From JACVRW01 sp963819635 (lineage in GTDB: Bacteria > Actinomycetota > Thermoleophilia > Solirubrobacterales > Thermoleophilaceae), in the NCBI GenBank assembly GCA_963819635.1, contig CAWFWX010000008.1:186001-250000 (forward strand): a DNA stretch of 64,000 bases, in the 5' to 3' direction. The notes under the pieces are model-generated. The model had not been told where the DNA came from. It searched no databases and saw only the letters and a list, made by a program, of their open reading frames with translations. The translations under genes were made by a program, and so were the position numbers. Of this stretch, positions 50,388 to 59,125 are shown in pieces (the first letter of the stretch is position 1; each line of letters begins with the position of its first letter).

Positions 50388-50825
50388 CTACGCGTCGCCG
50401 GACCGGGTGTCTTCTCCAGATGTGCTGTGTTGCGGACGGCCGAAGAAGTGCACGACGCATGCGGGAACGAGCGCGCCGGCGGCGGCCGGCGGGAACGAGG
50501 CGCGGTACTGCGTGGGCGTGACCCCGTAGGTGCGCTTGAAGCTGGTCGTGAAGGAGCCGACGCTCTGGAGACCCACGGACATGCAGATGTCCAGGACCGA
50601 CCGGTCGGTGTTGCGAAGCAGCGCGGCGGCGCGCTCCATCCGGCGCGTCAGCAGGTACGTGTGCGGCGATTCGCCGAAGGCGGCGCGGAACTCGCGGCTG
50701 AAGTGGGCGCGAGAGAGGCCGGCGACGCGCGCCATGTCGTCTACGCCAAGCGCCTCGGTGTAGCGGGCGTCCGCGAGGTCCTTCGCCCTGAGCAGGTGGC
50801 GCGCAGCAGGGACGACCGTCGTCAC
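50388..50825 (-). CDS. AraC-family regulator, DNA-binding domain only
   Basis: A 145-residue AraC/XylS-type regulator consisting of little more than the double helix-turn-helix: ARYTEALGVDDMARVAGLSR to HFSREFRAAFGESPHTYLL, then RRMERAAALLRNTDRSVLDI to YGVTPTQYR. There is no ligand domain, so signal input, if any, is not obvious; the short Cys-containing tail (ACVVHFFGRPQHS) is unusual. The GTG start overlaps the carboxylase stop (GTGA) and the VOC gene follows, forming a likely regulator-target unit. Confidence 0.88.
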   Translation of the reverse strand: MTTVVPAARHLLRAKDLADARYTEALGVDDMARVAGLSRAHFSREFRAAFGESPHTYLLTRRMERAAALLRNTDRSVLDICMSVGLQSVGSFTTSFKRTYGVTPTQYRASFPPAAAGALVPACVVHFFGRPQHSTSGEDTRSGDA

Positions 50826-52573
50826 TTGATGACGGCGATGGTGTCGCCGGTGGCGATCGAGCCGCCCTCGGAGACTCCGAGCTCCTCCACGGTGCCTGCC
50901 GACGGTGCGGTGATCTCGTTCTCCATCTTCATCGCCTCGATCACACAGATTAGGGCGCCCTCGTCGACCTCCGCGCCCTTCTCGACGGCCACCTTCAGGA
51001 CCGTCCCCTGGAGGGGCGAGACGAGTTCGCCAGGTGCCCCGCCGCCGCCACTCTTCTTTCGCTCCCGCCTCGGAGCTTTCTTCGCGGGCCCCGCGCCGTT
51101 CGCGCCGAGCGCGTCGCCGATGACGGTCACGTCGAAGCGCCGCCCGGACACCTCGACGGCGTACTCGCGCGACACCTTCTCCGGCTCGTCCTCGTCGGCG
51201 GTCTGCTGCGGCGCCGGGAAGGCCAGCTGCTTCAGCCACTCCTTGTCCTCCACCAGGTCGCGGCAGGTCTCGCCGTTCGCCCACTGCTCCGTGGCGAGCA
51301 GCGCCTCGTGGAAGGGGATGAGCGTCTTGAGGCCGCCGATCTCGTACTCGCCGAGCGCCCGGATCATGCGCCTCGTGGACGCCTCACGGTCCACGTCCCA
51401 GACGATCAGCTTGGCGATCATCGGGTCGTACAGGGGCAGCACCTCGTAGCCCTCCTCGGCGCCGGAGTCGACGCGGACGAACGGGCCCGCCGGCTCGCGG
51501 TAGGAGCCCACGCGGCCGGGCGCCGGCGCGAAGTTCTTCGACGCGTCCTCGGCGTTGATCCGGCACTCGATCGCGTGCCCGCGCACCACCACGTCGTCCT
51601 GGGTGTAGGCGAGCGGCTCGCCCGCGGCGATCTTGATCTGCTCGCGCACGATGTCGATGCCGGTGACCATCTCCGTCACGCAGTGCTCGACCTGCACCCG
51701 CGTGTTCATCTCGAGGAAGAAGTACTCGCCGTCCTGGAGGAGCCCCTCGATGGTGCCGGCGGACTGGTAGCCCACCGCCCGTGCCGCGTCGGTGCCGATC
51801 TTGCCGATCCGCTCGCGCAGCTCCGGGTCGACCGCAGGGGCGGGCGACTCCTCGATCAGCTTCTGGTGCCGGCGCTGGACCGAGCAGTCGCGCTCGAACA
51901 GGTGGATGACGTTGTCGTGCCCGTCGGCGAGGACCTGTACCTCGACGTGACGGGGGTCCGGCAGGTAGCGCTCGACGTAGACGGTGGCATCCGAGAAGAA
52001 CTTCTCGCCCTCCCGCGAGGCGCCCTCGAACGCCTTCTCCAGCTCGTCCTCGGACTCCGCCACGCGGAATCCCTTCCCGCCTCCGCCGCCCGCGGCCTTG
52101 ATCGCCACGGGGTAGCCGATCGAGTCGGCGATCACCTTGCGCGCGTCCTCGACGGTGTCCACCGGGTCGGTCGTGCCCGGAACGATCGGGACCCCGGCCT
52201 CGGCCATGATCTCGCGGGCGCGCGTCTTCGAGCCCATGGCCTCGATCGCGCTCGCCGGCGGGCCGATGAAGACCACGCCGGCCTCCTCGCATGCCTTGGC
52301 GAAGGCGGCGTTCTCGGCCAGGAACCCGTAGCCGGGATGAACCGCTTCGGCACCCGCCTGCTTCGCGACCTCGATGATCTTCTCGACCACCAGATAGCTC
52401 TCGCTCGCGGGCCCGGGGCCGAGCAGGTACGCCTCGTCGGCGCGCCGGACGTGCGGCGCGTCGCGATCCGGCTCCGAGTAGACCGCGACGCTCGCGATTC
52501 CGAGCTCTTCGAGCGTCCGCATCACGCGGATCGCGATCTCGCCGCGGTTGGCGACTAGTACCTTCTGGAACAT
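50822..52573 (-). CDS. Acyl-CoA carboxylase alpha chain (biotin carboxylase + BCCP)
   Basis: A 583-residue biotin-dependent carboxylase subunit. Residues about 1-450 are biotin carboxylase: LVANRGEIAIRVMRT at the start, the ATP-binding KAAGGGGGKGFRVAESEDE, VQVEHCVTEMVTGIDIV and the ATP-grasp end MNTRVQ. Residues about 515-583 form the biotinyl domain with the biotinylated Lys in CVIEAMKMENEI. It carboxylates biotin and serves acetyl- or propionyl-CoA carboxylase; the carboxyltransferase subunit is not in this window. The stop overlaps the AraC gene, and the start overlaps the divergent hydrolase gene by 26 bases if that gene begins at TTG 52548. Confidence 0.95.
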   Translation of the reverse strand: MFQKVLVANRGEIAIRVMRTLEELGIASVAVYSEPDRDAPHVRRADEAYLLGPGPASESYLVVEKIIEVAKQAGAEAVHPGYGFLAENAAFAKACEEAGVVFIGPPASAIEAMGSKTRAREIMAEAGVPIVPGTTDPVDTVEDARKVIADSIGYPVAIKAAGGGGGKGFRVAESEDELEKAFEGASREGEKFFSDATVYVERYLPDPRHVEVQVLADGHDNVIHLFERDCSVQRRHQKLIEESPAPAVDPELRERIGKIGTDAARAVGYQSAGTIEGLLQDGEYFFLEMNTRVQVEHCVTEMVTGIDIVREQIKIAAGEPLAYTQDDVVVRGHAIECRINAEDASKNFAPAPGRVGSYREPAGPFVRVDSGAEEGYEVLPLYDPMIAKLIVWDVDREASTRRMIRALGEYEIGGLKTLIPFHEALLATEQWANGETCRDLVEDKEWLKQLAFPAPQQTADEDEPEKVSREYAVEVSGRRFDVTVIGDALGANGAGPAKKAPRRERKKSGGGGAPGELVSPLQGTVLKVAVEKGAEVDEGALICVIEAMKMENEITAPSAGTVEELGVSEGGSIATGDTIAVIK

Positions 52574-54506
52574 CTGGGGGCGGGGAGGTTATCGGCCGGT
52601 ACTGATCGTCTGCCTCGTCTTGGCGGGCGCCGCCCTCGCGCCGCCGGCCGACGCCGCGCTGCGCTTCAAGCGCTGCGGCGGATACGGCTTCGCCTGCGCG
52701 CGGCTGAGCGTTCCCATGGATCGCACGGGCGCCGTGCCGGGACGGGTGTCGCTCCTCGTCGAGCGGGTGCGCGCCCGGCGGCGCGGCGCGCGGGCGCGGC
52801 CGCCGCTGTTCGTGCTGGCCGGCGGGCCGGGGCAGTCGGCGACCGAGTCGTTCGGCGGCGACTCGCTCGGCGTCCTCTACCCGGCCTACGGGCGCCGCGA
52901 CCTGATCGTGTTCGACCAGCGCGGCACCGGCCGCTCGGGCCTGCTGCGCTGCCGCCGGCTCGAGCGCTCCAACCTCCTGCGGGCCGGCTCCGCGGCGGCT
53001 GCCTGCGCACGCTCGCTCGGCACGCGCCGCGCCTTCTACACGAGCCGCGACTCCGCCGACGACATCGAGGCGATCCGGCGGCGGATCGGGGCCGAGCGCA
53101 TCGCCCTGTTCGGCACCTCCTACGGAACGAAGCTCGCGCTCGGCTACGCCCAGCGTTATCCGGACCGCGTCGACCGCATGGTGCTCGACTCGGTGGTGGA
53201 GCTCGACGGTCCCGACCCCTACTACCTCGACTCGATCGCGGCGGCGCCGAGGGCACTTCGGTCGCTGTGCCGAAGCCGCTGCCAGTGGACCCCCGACCCG
53301 GTCGCGGACCTGTCGCGCCTGGTCGACCGGATCGCCGCGCGCGGCTCGCTGCGCGGGCGCGTGGTCGACCCCCGGGGGCGGTTGCGCGCCAGCCGCCTGT
53401 CGCGCATCGACCTGTTCACGATCCTCGTCGCCGGGGACTTCGATCCCGCGCTGCGAGCGGCGTTTCCCGGTGCCGTGCGCGCGGCGCTGGGTGGCGACGC
53501 CACGCCGCTCCTGCGGCTGCGCCGCCGCGCCTTCGCGGTCGACGCCGAGCCGCCGCCGCCGTCGCTGCTCAGCTCGGGCGTGTACGCAGCCACCACCTGC
53601 GAGGAGGTGACATTGCCGTGGGCCCGGACGGCGCCGCCGGATCCGGGCGAGCGCCACCGCCAGGCCGCGGCGCACGCCTCCGCCATCCCGGGGTCCGCGT
53701 TCGAGCCCTTCGACCGTGCGACGGCGCTCGGAAGCGACACGCTCGCACTCTGCGAGAGCTGGCCGAACGCCCCGCTCACCCCGGCGTTCGGCTCCGGGCC
53801 GCTGCCCGACGTGCCCGTCCTCCTCATCGACGGGGAGGACGACCTGCGCACGCCGGTCGAGAACGCGAGGCGAACGGCGGAGCTGTTCCCGCGCTCGCAG
53901 GTGGTCGTGGCGCCGGCCACCGGCCATTCGGCGATCGGCTCCGACTTCAGCGGCTGCGCGCACCGCGCGTTCGCACGCTTCATGCAGCTGCGCCCCGTGC
54001 CGGCGCGCTGCGAGCGCGTCCGGCGGGCGTTCGCGCCGGTGCCGCCGCCGCCGCCGAGGCTCGCCGACGTCGCACGGCTGAAGGGCACGTCCGGGATCCG
54101 CGGGCGAACGCTGGCGGCCGTGAGCCTGACGCTCCGGGACGTGGCCGAGGACGCGGTCACCGAGCTGATCCTGGACCCGCGCGACCCGGACATTGCCCGC
54201 GGTGGCGGCCTGCGCGCCGGCCGCTACCGGATCGACTCGAGCGCCGCGCTCGAGCTGGACCGGGTCGCGTTCGTCCCGGGGGTGACGCTCAGCGGGAGGA
54301 TCGAGCGCTTCGCGAGCGGACGCCAGCGCGGACGCCTGCGGATCGCGGGCGGGGCGGCGCCGCACGGCCTCCTCAGGATCAGGCGCCAGGAGGTGAGCGG
54401 CCGCCTCGGGGGGCGCCGGGTCAGGACGGCGTTGAACGCGCCGGTCGCGATCGTGGCTCTCAGCTCACTGCGCGAGCGCTGGCCGCTCCCCGCCGGGCCT
54501 CGCTAG
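52548..54506 (+). CDS. Secreted alpha/beta hydrolase (TAP/SlpD-like peptidase)
   Basis: An exported alpha/beta-hydrolase of about 650 residues like the Streptomyces tripeptidyl aminopeptidases. After a signal segment (LIVCLVLAGAALAPPADA) come FVLAGGPGQSATESFGG (oxyanion region), the nucleophile elbow LFGTSYGTKLAL, and a TAP-like C-terminal part holding the acid and histidine (LIDGEDDLRTPVENA, PATGHSAIGSD). About 140 further residues form a beta-rich tail. It probably cleaves N-terminal peptides or esters outside the cell. The TTG start at 52548 is uncertain; TTG 52620 would cut into the signal segment. It converges with the P450 gene by 4 bases. Confidence 0.82.
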   Translation: MATSTFWNIWGRGGYRPVLIVCLVLAGAALAPPADAALRFKRCGGYGFACARLSVPMDRTGAVPGRVSLLVERVRARRRGARARPPLFVLAGGPGQSATESFGGDSLGVLYPAYGRRDLIVFDQRGTGRSGLLRCRRLERSNLLRAGSAAAACARSLGTRRAFYTSRDSADDIEAIRRRIGAERIALFGTSYGTKLALGYAQRYPDRVDRMVLDSVVELDGPDPYYLDSIAAAPRALRSLCRSRCQWTPDPVADLSRLVDRIAARGSLRGRVVDPRGRLRASRLSRIDLFTILVAGDFDPALRAAFPGAVRAALGGDATPLLRLRRRAFAVDAEPPPPSLLSSGVYAATTCEEVTLPWARTAPPDPGERHRQAAAHASAIPGSAFEPFDRATALGSDTLALCESWPNAPLTPAFGSGPLPDVPVLLIDGEDDLRTPVENARRTAELFPRSQVVVAPATGHSAIGSDFSGCAHRAFARFMQLRPVPARCERVRRAFAPVPPPPPRLADVARLKGTSGIRGRTLAAVSLTLRDVAEDAVTELILDPRDPDIARGGGLRAGRYRIDSSAALELDRVAFVPGVTLSGRIERFASGRQRGRLRIAGGAAPHGLLRIRRQEVSGRLGGRRVRTALNAPVAIVALSSLRERWPLPAGPR

Positions 54507-55852
54507 GCGGCGACCGCGGGACGCTCACGCACGCGGCGCTCTACGACGAGCTCGCCGCCGCGCTCCGGTGCGAACACGATGGCCCGCCGCACGCGGCGCT
54601 CGGGCTCGGCGCGCGCGGCGCGGATGTCCAGCCGGGCGACCAGCTCGCGCAGCACCACCTTCATCTCGAACTGGGCAAAGCTCGCGCCCAGGCAGCGGCG
54701 CACGCCGCCGCCGAACGGGATCCACGTGTAGGTGCCCGGTGGCTTCTCGAGGAAGCGCTCGGGCCGGAACGCGCGCGGCTCGTCGTAGACGTCGGCGCGC
54801 CGGTGCAGCAGGTAGATGCAGGGGGCGAGAGTCACCCCCGCGGGCAGCAGGCGTCCGCCGATCTCCATCGGCTCGACCAGGCGGCGGAGCACGAGGGCGA
54901 TGACCGGCCGCAGCCTCAGCGTCTCCTTGACGACCGCGTCGAGATAGGCGTCCTCACCCGCGTCGATCTCGTCGCGCAGGCGCTCGAGCGCGTGCGGGTG
55001 GTGCGTCAGCGCGTCGAGGGCCCAGGCGAGCGCCGTGGCGCTCGTCTCGTGTCCCGCCACGAGGAGCGTCATGAGCTCGTCGCGGAGCTCCTCATTCGTC
55101 ATCTCCGTCCCGTCCTCGTGGCGCGCCTGCAGGAGCAGCGACAGGACGTCGGTCCGCTCCGCGAGGTCAGGCGCTCTGCGCCTGGTCTCGATCTCCTCGT
55201 AGATCAGCCTGTTCGCGGGCTCGAGCACCGACCGGATCAGCCCGAGCTGCGCGATGCGGCGCGGGCCCAGCACGGCGAGGAGAGCCATCCGCCGCGGCTG
55301 CGCGGCGAAGGCCAGCGTGTCTCGAAGAACGTCGCCGAGCTGCTTCACCCGTTCGCTGTCCTGGACGCCGAAGACGGTCCGCGTGATCACCTCGAGCGTG
55401 ATCGCCTGCATGGTCGGCCACGCCGACAGCGGCTCACCGGCCGGCCAACGCTCGATCTCGCGTGCGGCGACGCCCGCCATGGTCTCCTCGTAGCCGCGCA
55501 TCCGCTCGCCGTGGAAGGAGGGGAGCATCAGCTTGCGCTGCGCCATGTGCGCGTCGTCGTCGAGCAGGAGCACCGAGTGGCTGCCGAGGACCGGCAGCAG
55601 CACGATGTTGGCCTCGCCGGCGTGCAGGAGGCGGGGGTCGCCGGTGAAGATCTGCTTCACCGAGTCCGGATCGCTGATGAACACCCAGGTGCCCTCGTTG
55701 GCGATCCTGAGCGTGAACATGTCGCCGTAGCGGCGCGCGGCGTCCTCCATGAAGGCGGCGGGCCGGGCGATCCAGCGCGCGGTCTGGAGCGCGCGGGGCG
55801 TCTTGGGACCGGGGGGTAATTCGTTACGAACGGCAGCGGTGATGTGGGTCAC
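54503..55852 (-). CDS. Cytochrome P450
   Basis: A 449-residue cytochrome P450. The I-helix oxygen-binding motif is LLVAGHETSATAL, the K-helix ExxR is VVKETLRLRPV, the meander has FRPERFLEKPP and the heme-ligand loop is PFGGGVRRCLGASFAQFE. The pattern is that of CYP102/CYP110-like bacterial enzymes acting on fatty acids or terpenoids. It is soluble and needs a ferredoxin partner not seen here. The GTG start lies 7 bases after the large palindrome at 55859-55903 and lacks an SD sequence, so its initiation may be influenced by that structure. Confidence 0.95.
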   Translation of the reverse strand: MTHITAAVRNELPPGPKTPRALQTARWIARPAAFMEDAARRYGDMFTLRIANEGTWVFISDPDSVKQIFTGDPRLLHAGEANIVLLPVLGSHSVLLLDDDAHMAQRKLMLPSFHGERMRGYEETMAGVAAREIERWPAGEPLSAWPTMQAITLEVITRTVFGVQDSERVKQLGDVLRDTLAFAAQPRRMALLAVLGPRRIAQLGLIRSVLEPANRLIYEEIETRRRAPDLAERTDVLSLLLQARHEDGTEMTNEELRDELMTLLVAGHETSATALAWALDALTHHPHALERLRDEIDAGEDAYLDAVVKETLRLRPVIALVLRRLVEPMEIGGRLLPAGVTLAPCIYLLHRRADVYDEPRAFRPERFLEKPPGTYTWIPFGGGVRRCLGASFAQFEMKVVLRELVARLDIRAARAEPERRVRRAIVFAPERGGELVVERRVRERPAVAA

Positions 55853-55858
55853 GGTACC

Positions 55859-55903
55859 GGTGCCACGAGTTTCCCATGACAGTCATGGGTTTCTCGTGGC
55901 ACC
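55859..55903. promoter_or_regulatory. 45-nt palindrome between aroF end and P450 start
   Basis: Outer arms GGTGCCACGAG (55859-55869) and CTCGTGGCACC (55893-55903) pair perfectly, then a TTT/TTT internal loop, then CCCATGAC A GTCATGGG (55873-55889), a 17-base dyad. It begins 5 bases after the DAHP synthase stop and ends 7 bases before the P450 start (minus strand). It may be a factor-independent stem (without a U-run), an operator, or a dispersed palindrome. Confidence 0.65.
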
Positions 55904-55908
55904 CTTGG

Positions 55909-56931
55909 CTAGGCGAGGCTTCGACCTGCCAGCTTGGCGTGCGCCGCCACCTCGGCCGCGAACTCGGCGAAGTCCGCGGTGTAGAGCTGCTGCGGGCCGT
56001 CGCACAGCGCAAGCTCCGGATCCTCGGCCACCTCGACGATGATGCCGTCGGCGCCGACCGCGGCCGCGGCGCGTGACAGCGGTCCCACCAGGCGGCGGTC
56101 GCCCGAAGCGTGCGACGGGTCCACGATCACCGGCAGGTGCGTGTGCAGCTTCAGCCAGGGCACGGCGCCCAGGTCGAGCGTGAAGCGCATCGCGTTGTCG
56201 AACGTGCGGATGCCGCGCTCGCACAGGATGACCCGCTCGTTGCCCTCCTTGAGCACGTAGTCGGCCGCCTGGAGCAGCTCGTCGAGCGTCGAGGACAGCC
56301 CGCGCTTCAGGAGCACCGGCTTCCCGAGCTTGCCGACCACCTCGAGGAGGCCGTAGTTCTGCATGTTGCGCGCGCCCACCTGGATGACGTCGACGGCATC
56401 GCCGAAGGAGTCGGCGAGATCGGCGGAGGTCATCTCGCTCACGATCGGCAACCCGGTCTCGGCGCGGGCCTCACGCAGGATCTCGAGCCCCTCGATGCCC
56501 AGTCCCTGAAAGGCGAAGGGGGAGGTGCGCGGCTTGAACGCGCCGCCGCGGAGCATCGAAGCGCCGGCCGCGGCCACGGCGCGGGCAACCCCGAGCGTCT
56601 GGTCCCGCGACTCCACCGTGCACGGACCGGCGATGAGGGAGAAGGTGTCCGGCGCGCCGATCCGGTGGCCGCCTACCTCGAAGATGGTCGGCTCGTGATG
56701 CGAGAGCTCACTCGATGCCAGCTTGTAGGGGCGAGAGATCGGTACGACCCGATCGACTCCGGGCAGTCCTTCGAGCCCCATCTCACGCACGCCCTCGGGG
56801 TCGCCGATCGCCCCGATGGCGGTCGTCAATTCGCCCGGCATCACCTTCGCGTGCACGCCGCCCGCCTGCAGGCGCTCTACAACCGCGTCGATCTGGGCGG
56901 GCGTCGCCTCGGGTGTCATCACGACCATCAC
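55909..56931 (-). CDS. aroF: 3-deoxy-7-phosphoheptulonate synthase (DAHP synthase, type I-beta)
   Basis: Catalyses phosphoenolpyruvate plus erythrose 4-phosphate to DAHP, the first shikimate step. At 340 residues it has an N-terminal ferredoxin-like regulatory extension (about residues 1-70; PAQIDAVVERLQAGGVHAKV) followed by the barrel: FSLIAGPCTVESRDQ, GGAFKPRTSPFAFQG, the metal and substrate residues in VILCERGIRTF, and HLPVIVDPSHASGDR. This matches Thermotoga/Bacillus-type enzymes. The ATG overlaps the TauE stop (TGATG), so it is coupled to a sulfite-exporter gene, an unusual partner. Confidence 0.96.
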   Translation of the reverse strand: MMVVMTPEATPAQIDAVVERLQAGGVHAKVMPGELTTAIGAIGDPEGVREMGLEGLPGVDRVVPISRPYKLASSELSHHEPTIFEVGGHRIGAPDTFSLIAGPCTVESRDQTLGVARAVAAAGASMLRGGAFKPRTSPFAFQGLGIEGLEILREARAETGLPIVSEMTSADLADSFGDAVDVIQVGARNMQNYGLLEVVGKLGKPVLLKRGLSSTLDELLQAADYVLKEGNERVILCERGIRTFDNAMRFTLDLGAVPWLKLHTHLPVIVDPSHASGDRRLVGPLSRAAAAVGADGIIVEVAEDPELALCDGPQQLYTADFAEFAAEVAAHAKLAGRSLA

Positions 56932-57815
56932 GTGCCGACCTCGGTGCGCGTCTTCCGCGAGCGGTACATGGTCACGAGCAGCAGGCCGACGACCGCGAGC
57001 GGGAAGGGCACGATCACCGCGACCGGGATGTCGAGCCCCGCCTTGATGAGGAGCGCAAGCCCGGCGCCGATCAGCACGACGGCGAGGGTGAGGCGGAGCA
57101 CGGCGGGGTCGACGCGCACCGACCAGTGGCTACCGAGCCAGACGCCCGGCACGGAGCCGATCAGGATCGTGCCCGCGAGCCCGAAGTCCACGTTGCCGGC
57201 CACCACGTGCGAGAGCCCGGCGGCCCAGAGCAGAATCGCCGCGTGGAAGACGTCCGTGCCCACCACTCGCTGCGGGGACAGCCTGAAGAGCAGGATCAGC
57301 CCGACCGCGATGAGAGCGCCGCTGCCCGCCGAGGTCACGCCGAGCACGAAGCCGACGCACAGGCCGAGCACCACCGCGGCGATCTTGTGACGGCGCTCCA
57401 TGTCGATCGTGTCTCGCTCGCGCTCCTGCATCCGCTTCAAGAGCGCGCGCACGAGCGTGGCCGTGCCGGTCAGGAGCAGCGCCCCCGCCAGGAGGATGAT
57501 CACGCCGTCCTCGAAGTCGTCCCCGAGCCAGTCGTCGAGCAGCGTCAGGACGTACACGCCGAAGACCGCGGCCGGCACCGAGCCGATCGCCATCCAGGTC
57601 GACAGCTCGAGGTCGACCGTGCGCTGCTTCCAGTGCTTGTAGCCACCCACCGTCTTCGTGACCGCCGCGTAGGCGAGGTCGGTGCCGATGGCGGTGGTGG
57701 GCGTTACGCCGAAGACCAGGATCAGCATCGGCGTCATGAGCGACCCTCCGCCGATTCCGGTCATTCCGACGAGGATGCCGACGCCCAGACCGAACGCTAC
57801 GAGGGCGAAATCCAC
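56928..57815 (-). CDS. TauE/SafE family sulfite/sulfonate exporter
   Basis: A 295-residue membrane protein with two similar halves of about four helices each; first-half motif GVGILVGMTGIGGGSLMTP and second-half GFVLGVTSAGSGALIAVGL are the duplicated TauE signatures. Family members export sulfite, sulfoacetate or similar oxyanions; next to sulfate-reduction genes it probably removes excess sulfite. The GTG start has a minus-strand TAGGCT exactly 6 bases upstream and no SD sequence, so it may have its own leaderless promoter although cysN ends only 18 bases before it. Confidence 0.9.
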   Translation of the reverse strand: MDFALVAFGLGVGILVGMTGIGGGSLMTPMLILVFGVTPTTAIGTDLAYAAVTKTVGGYKHWKQRTVDLELSTWMAIGSVPAAVFGVYVLTLLDDWLGDDFEDGVIILLAGALLLTGTATLVRALLKRMQERERDTIDMERRHKIAAVVLGLCVGFVLGVTSAGSGALIAVGLILLFRLSPQRVVGTDVFHAAILLWAAGLSHVVAGNVDFGLAGTILIGSVPGVWLGSHWSVRVDPAVLRLTLAVVLIGAGLALLIKAGLDIPVAVIVPFPLAVVGLLLVTMYRSRKTRTEVGT

Positions 57816-57821
57816 CCGGCC

Positions 57822-57827
57822 AGCCTA
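57822..57827 (-). promoter_or_regulatory. Putative leaderless -10 (TAGGCT) for TauE-aroF
   Basis: Minus-strand TAGGCT ends 6 bases before the TauE GTG at 57815. Together with an 18-base intergenic gap this suggests the TauE-aroF pair can be transcribed separately from the upstream cys genes. Confidence 0.42.
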
Positions 57828-57833
57828 GAGGCG

Positions 57834-59123
57834 TTAAAGCACCATGCCCGCACCGACGGTGTCGTTCGTCGACTCGTCGATGAGGATGAAGCTGCCGGTG
57901 GCGCGGTTGCGCCGGTACTCGTCCACGAGCAGCGGCGCGGACAGCCGGAGGCGGAGCTTGCCGATCTCGTTCAGGCCGAGCTCGCCGGCGCCCTGGTCGC
58001 GGTGGAGCGAGTTGACGTCGATCCGGTAGATCACCTCGTCCACCTTCGCCAGCGCGGTGCGGCTCGTGTGCTTGATGCGGTAGCGCCCCGCGGGCGAGAG
58101 CGGGCGGTCGGACATCCAGCAGACCATCGCGTCGATGTCCTTCGCCTCCTTCGGCCGGTTGGCCGGACGACAGATCATGTCGCCGCGCGAGACGTCGACG
58201 TCGTCCTCGAGCCGAAGCGTCACCGAGAGAGGCGGGTACGCCTCGTCGAGCTCGCCGTCGAAGGTGTCGATGCCGGCGATGCGCGTTGTGCGCCCCGAGG
58301 GGAGGACCACGACCTCGTCGCCGGTGCGGAACACGCCCGAGGCGACCTCGCCCGCGTAGCCCCGGTAGTCGTGCAGCTCGTCCGACATCGGCCGCGTGAC
58401 CCACTGGACCGGGAAGCGGGCGTCCTGGAGGTTGCGGTCGGACGCCACGTGCACGTGCTCGAGGTGGTAGAGGAGCGACGGCCCCTCGTACCACGGCATG
58501 TTCTTCGAGCGCTCGACCACGTTGTCGCCGTGCAGCGCCGAGATCGGGATGAAGGTCACGTCCTGCACGTCCAGCTTGGCCGCCCAGCCGGTGAAGTCCG
58601 AGCAGATCGCATCGAAGACCTCTTGGTCCCAGTCGACCAGGTCCATCTTGTTCACGCACACGACCAGGTGCGGAATGCGGAGCAGCGAGGCGATGAAGGC
58701 GTGGCGGCGCGACTGCTCGAGCACTCCCTTGCGCGCGTCCACGAGAACGAGCGCCAGGTCGGCGGTCGAGGCGCCGGTGACCATGTTGCGCGTGTACTGC
58801 TCGTGACCGGGCGTGTCGGCGATGATGAACTTGCGCCGCGGCGTGTGGAAGTAGCGGTAGGCCACGTCGATCGTGATGCCCTGCTCGCGCTCGGCCCGCA
58901 GGCCGTCCGTCAGGAGCGCGAGGTTCACGTAGCCGTCGCCGCGCCGCTTCGAGGTCTCCTCGACGTGCTGGAGCTGGTCCTCGAAGATCGACTTGGTGTC
59001 GAACAGGAGCCGGCCGATCAGGGTCGACTTGCCGTCGTCGACGGAGCCGGCCGTGGCGAAGCGAACGAGCTCCGAGGGGCGGGCGGCCCGGGGCCGCCCG
59101 TTGGTGGCCGCGCCCGTGGCCAC
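57834..59123 (-). CDS. cysN: Sulfate adenylyltransferase large subunit (GTPase)
   Basis: EF-Tu-like GTPase subunit of ATP sulfurylase, 429 residues, driving adenylyl-sulfate formation by CysD. The P-loop is GSVDDGKSTLIG, G2/G3 are GITIDVAYRYF and ADTPGHEQYTRNM, and G4 is VNKMDLVDW. Two beta-barrel domains follow (VTRPMSDELHDYRGYAGEV, VTLRLEDDVDVSRGD). There is no fused CysC kinase domain; the protein ends GAGMVL. The GTG start lies 2 bases after the cysD stop. No APS kinase is seen, in line with the APS-reducing CysH nearby. Confidence 0.96.
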   Translation of the reverse strand: MATGAATNGRPRAARPSELVRFATAGSVDDGKSTLIGRLLFDTKSIFEDQLQHVEETSKRRGDGYVNLALLTDGLRAEREQGITIDVAYRYFHTPRRKFIIADTPGHEQYTRNMVTGASTADLALVLVDARKGVLEQSRRHAFIASLLRIPHLVVCVNKMDLVDWDQEVFDAICSDFTGWAAKLDVQDVTFIPISALHGDNVVERSKNMPWYEGPSLLYHLEHVHVASDRNLQDARFPVQWVTRPMSDELHDYRGYAGEVASGVFRTGDEVVVLPSGRTTRIAGIDTFDGELDEAYPPLSVTLRLEDDVDVSRGDMICRPANRPKEAKDIDAMVCWMSDRPLSPAGRYRIKHTSRTALAKVDEVIYRIDVNSLHRDQGAGELGLNEIGKLRLRLSAPLLVDEYRRNRATGSFILIDESTNDTVGAGMVL

Positions 59124-59125
59124 GG

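Noticed and set aside
51384..54365. A 993-residue minus-strand frame antisense to the hydrolase and overlapping the carboxylase
   Set aside because: Low-complexity Arg/Ala/Gln-rich sequence typical of GC-rich shadow frames; both strands here already have well-supported genes.
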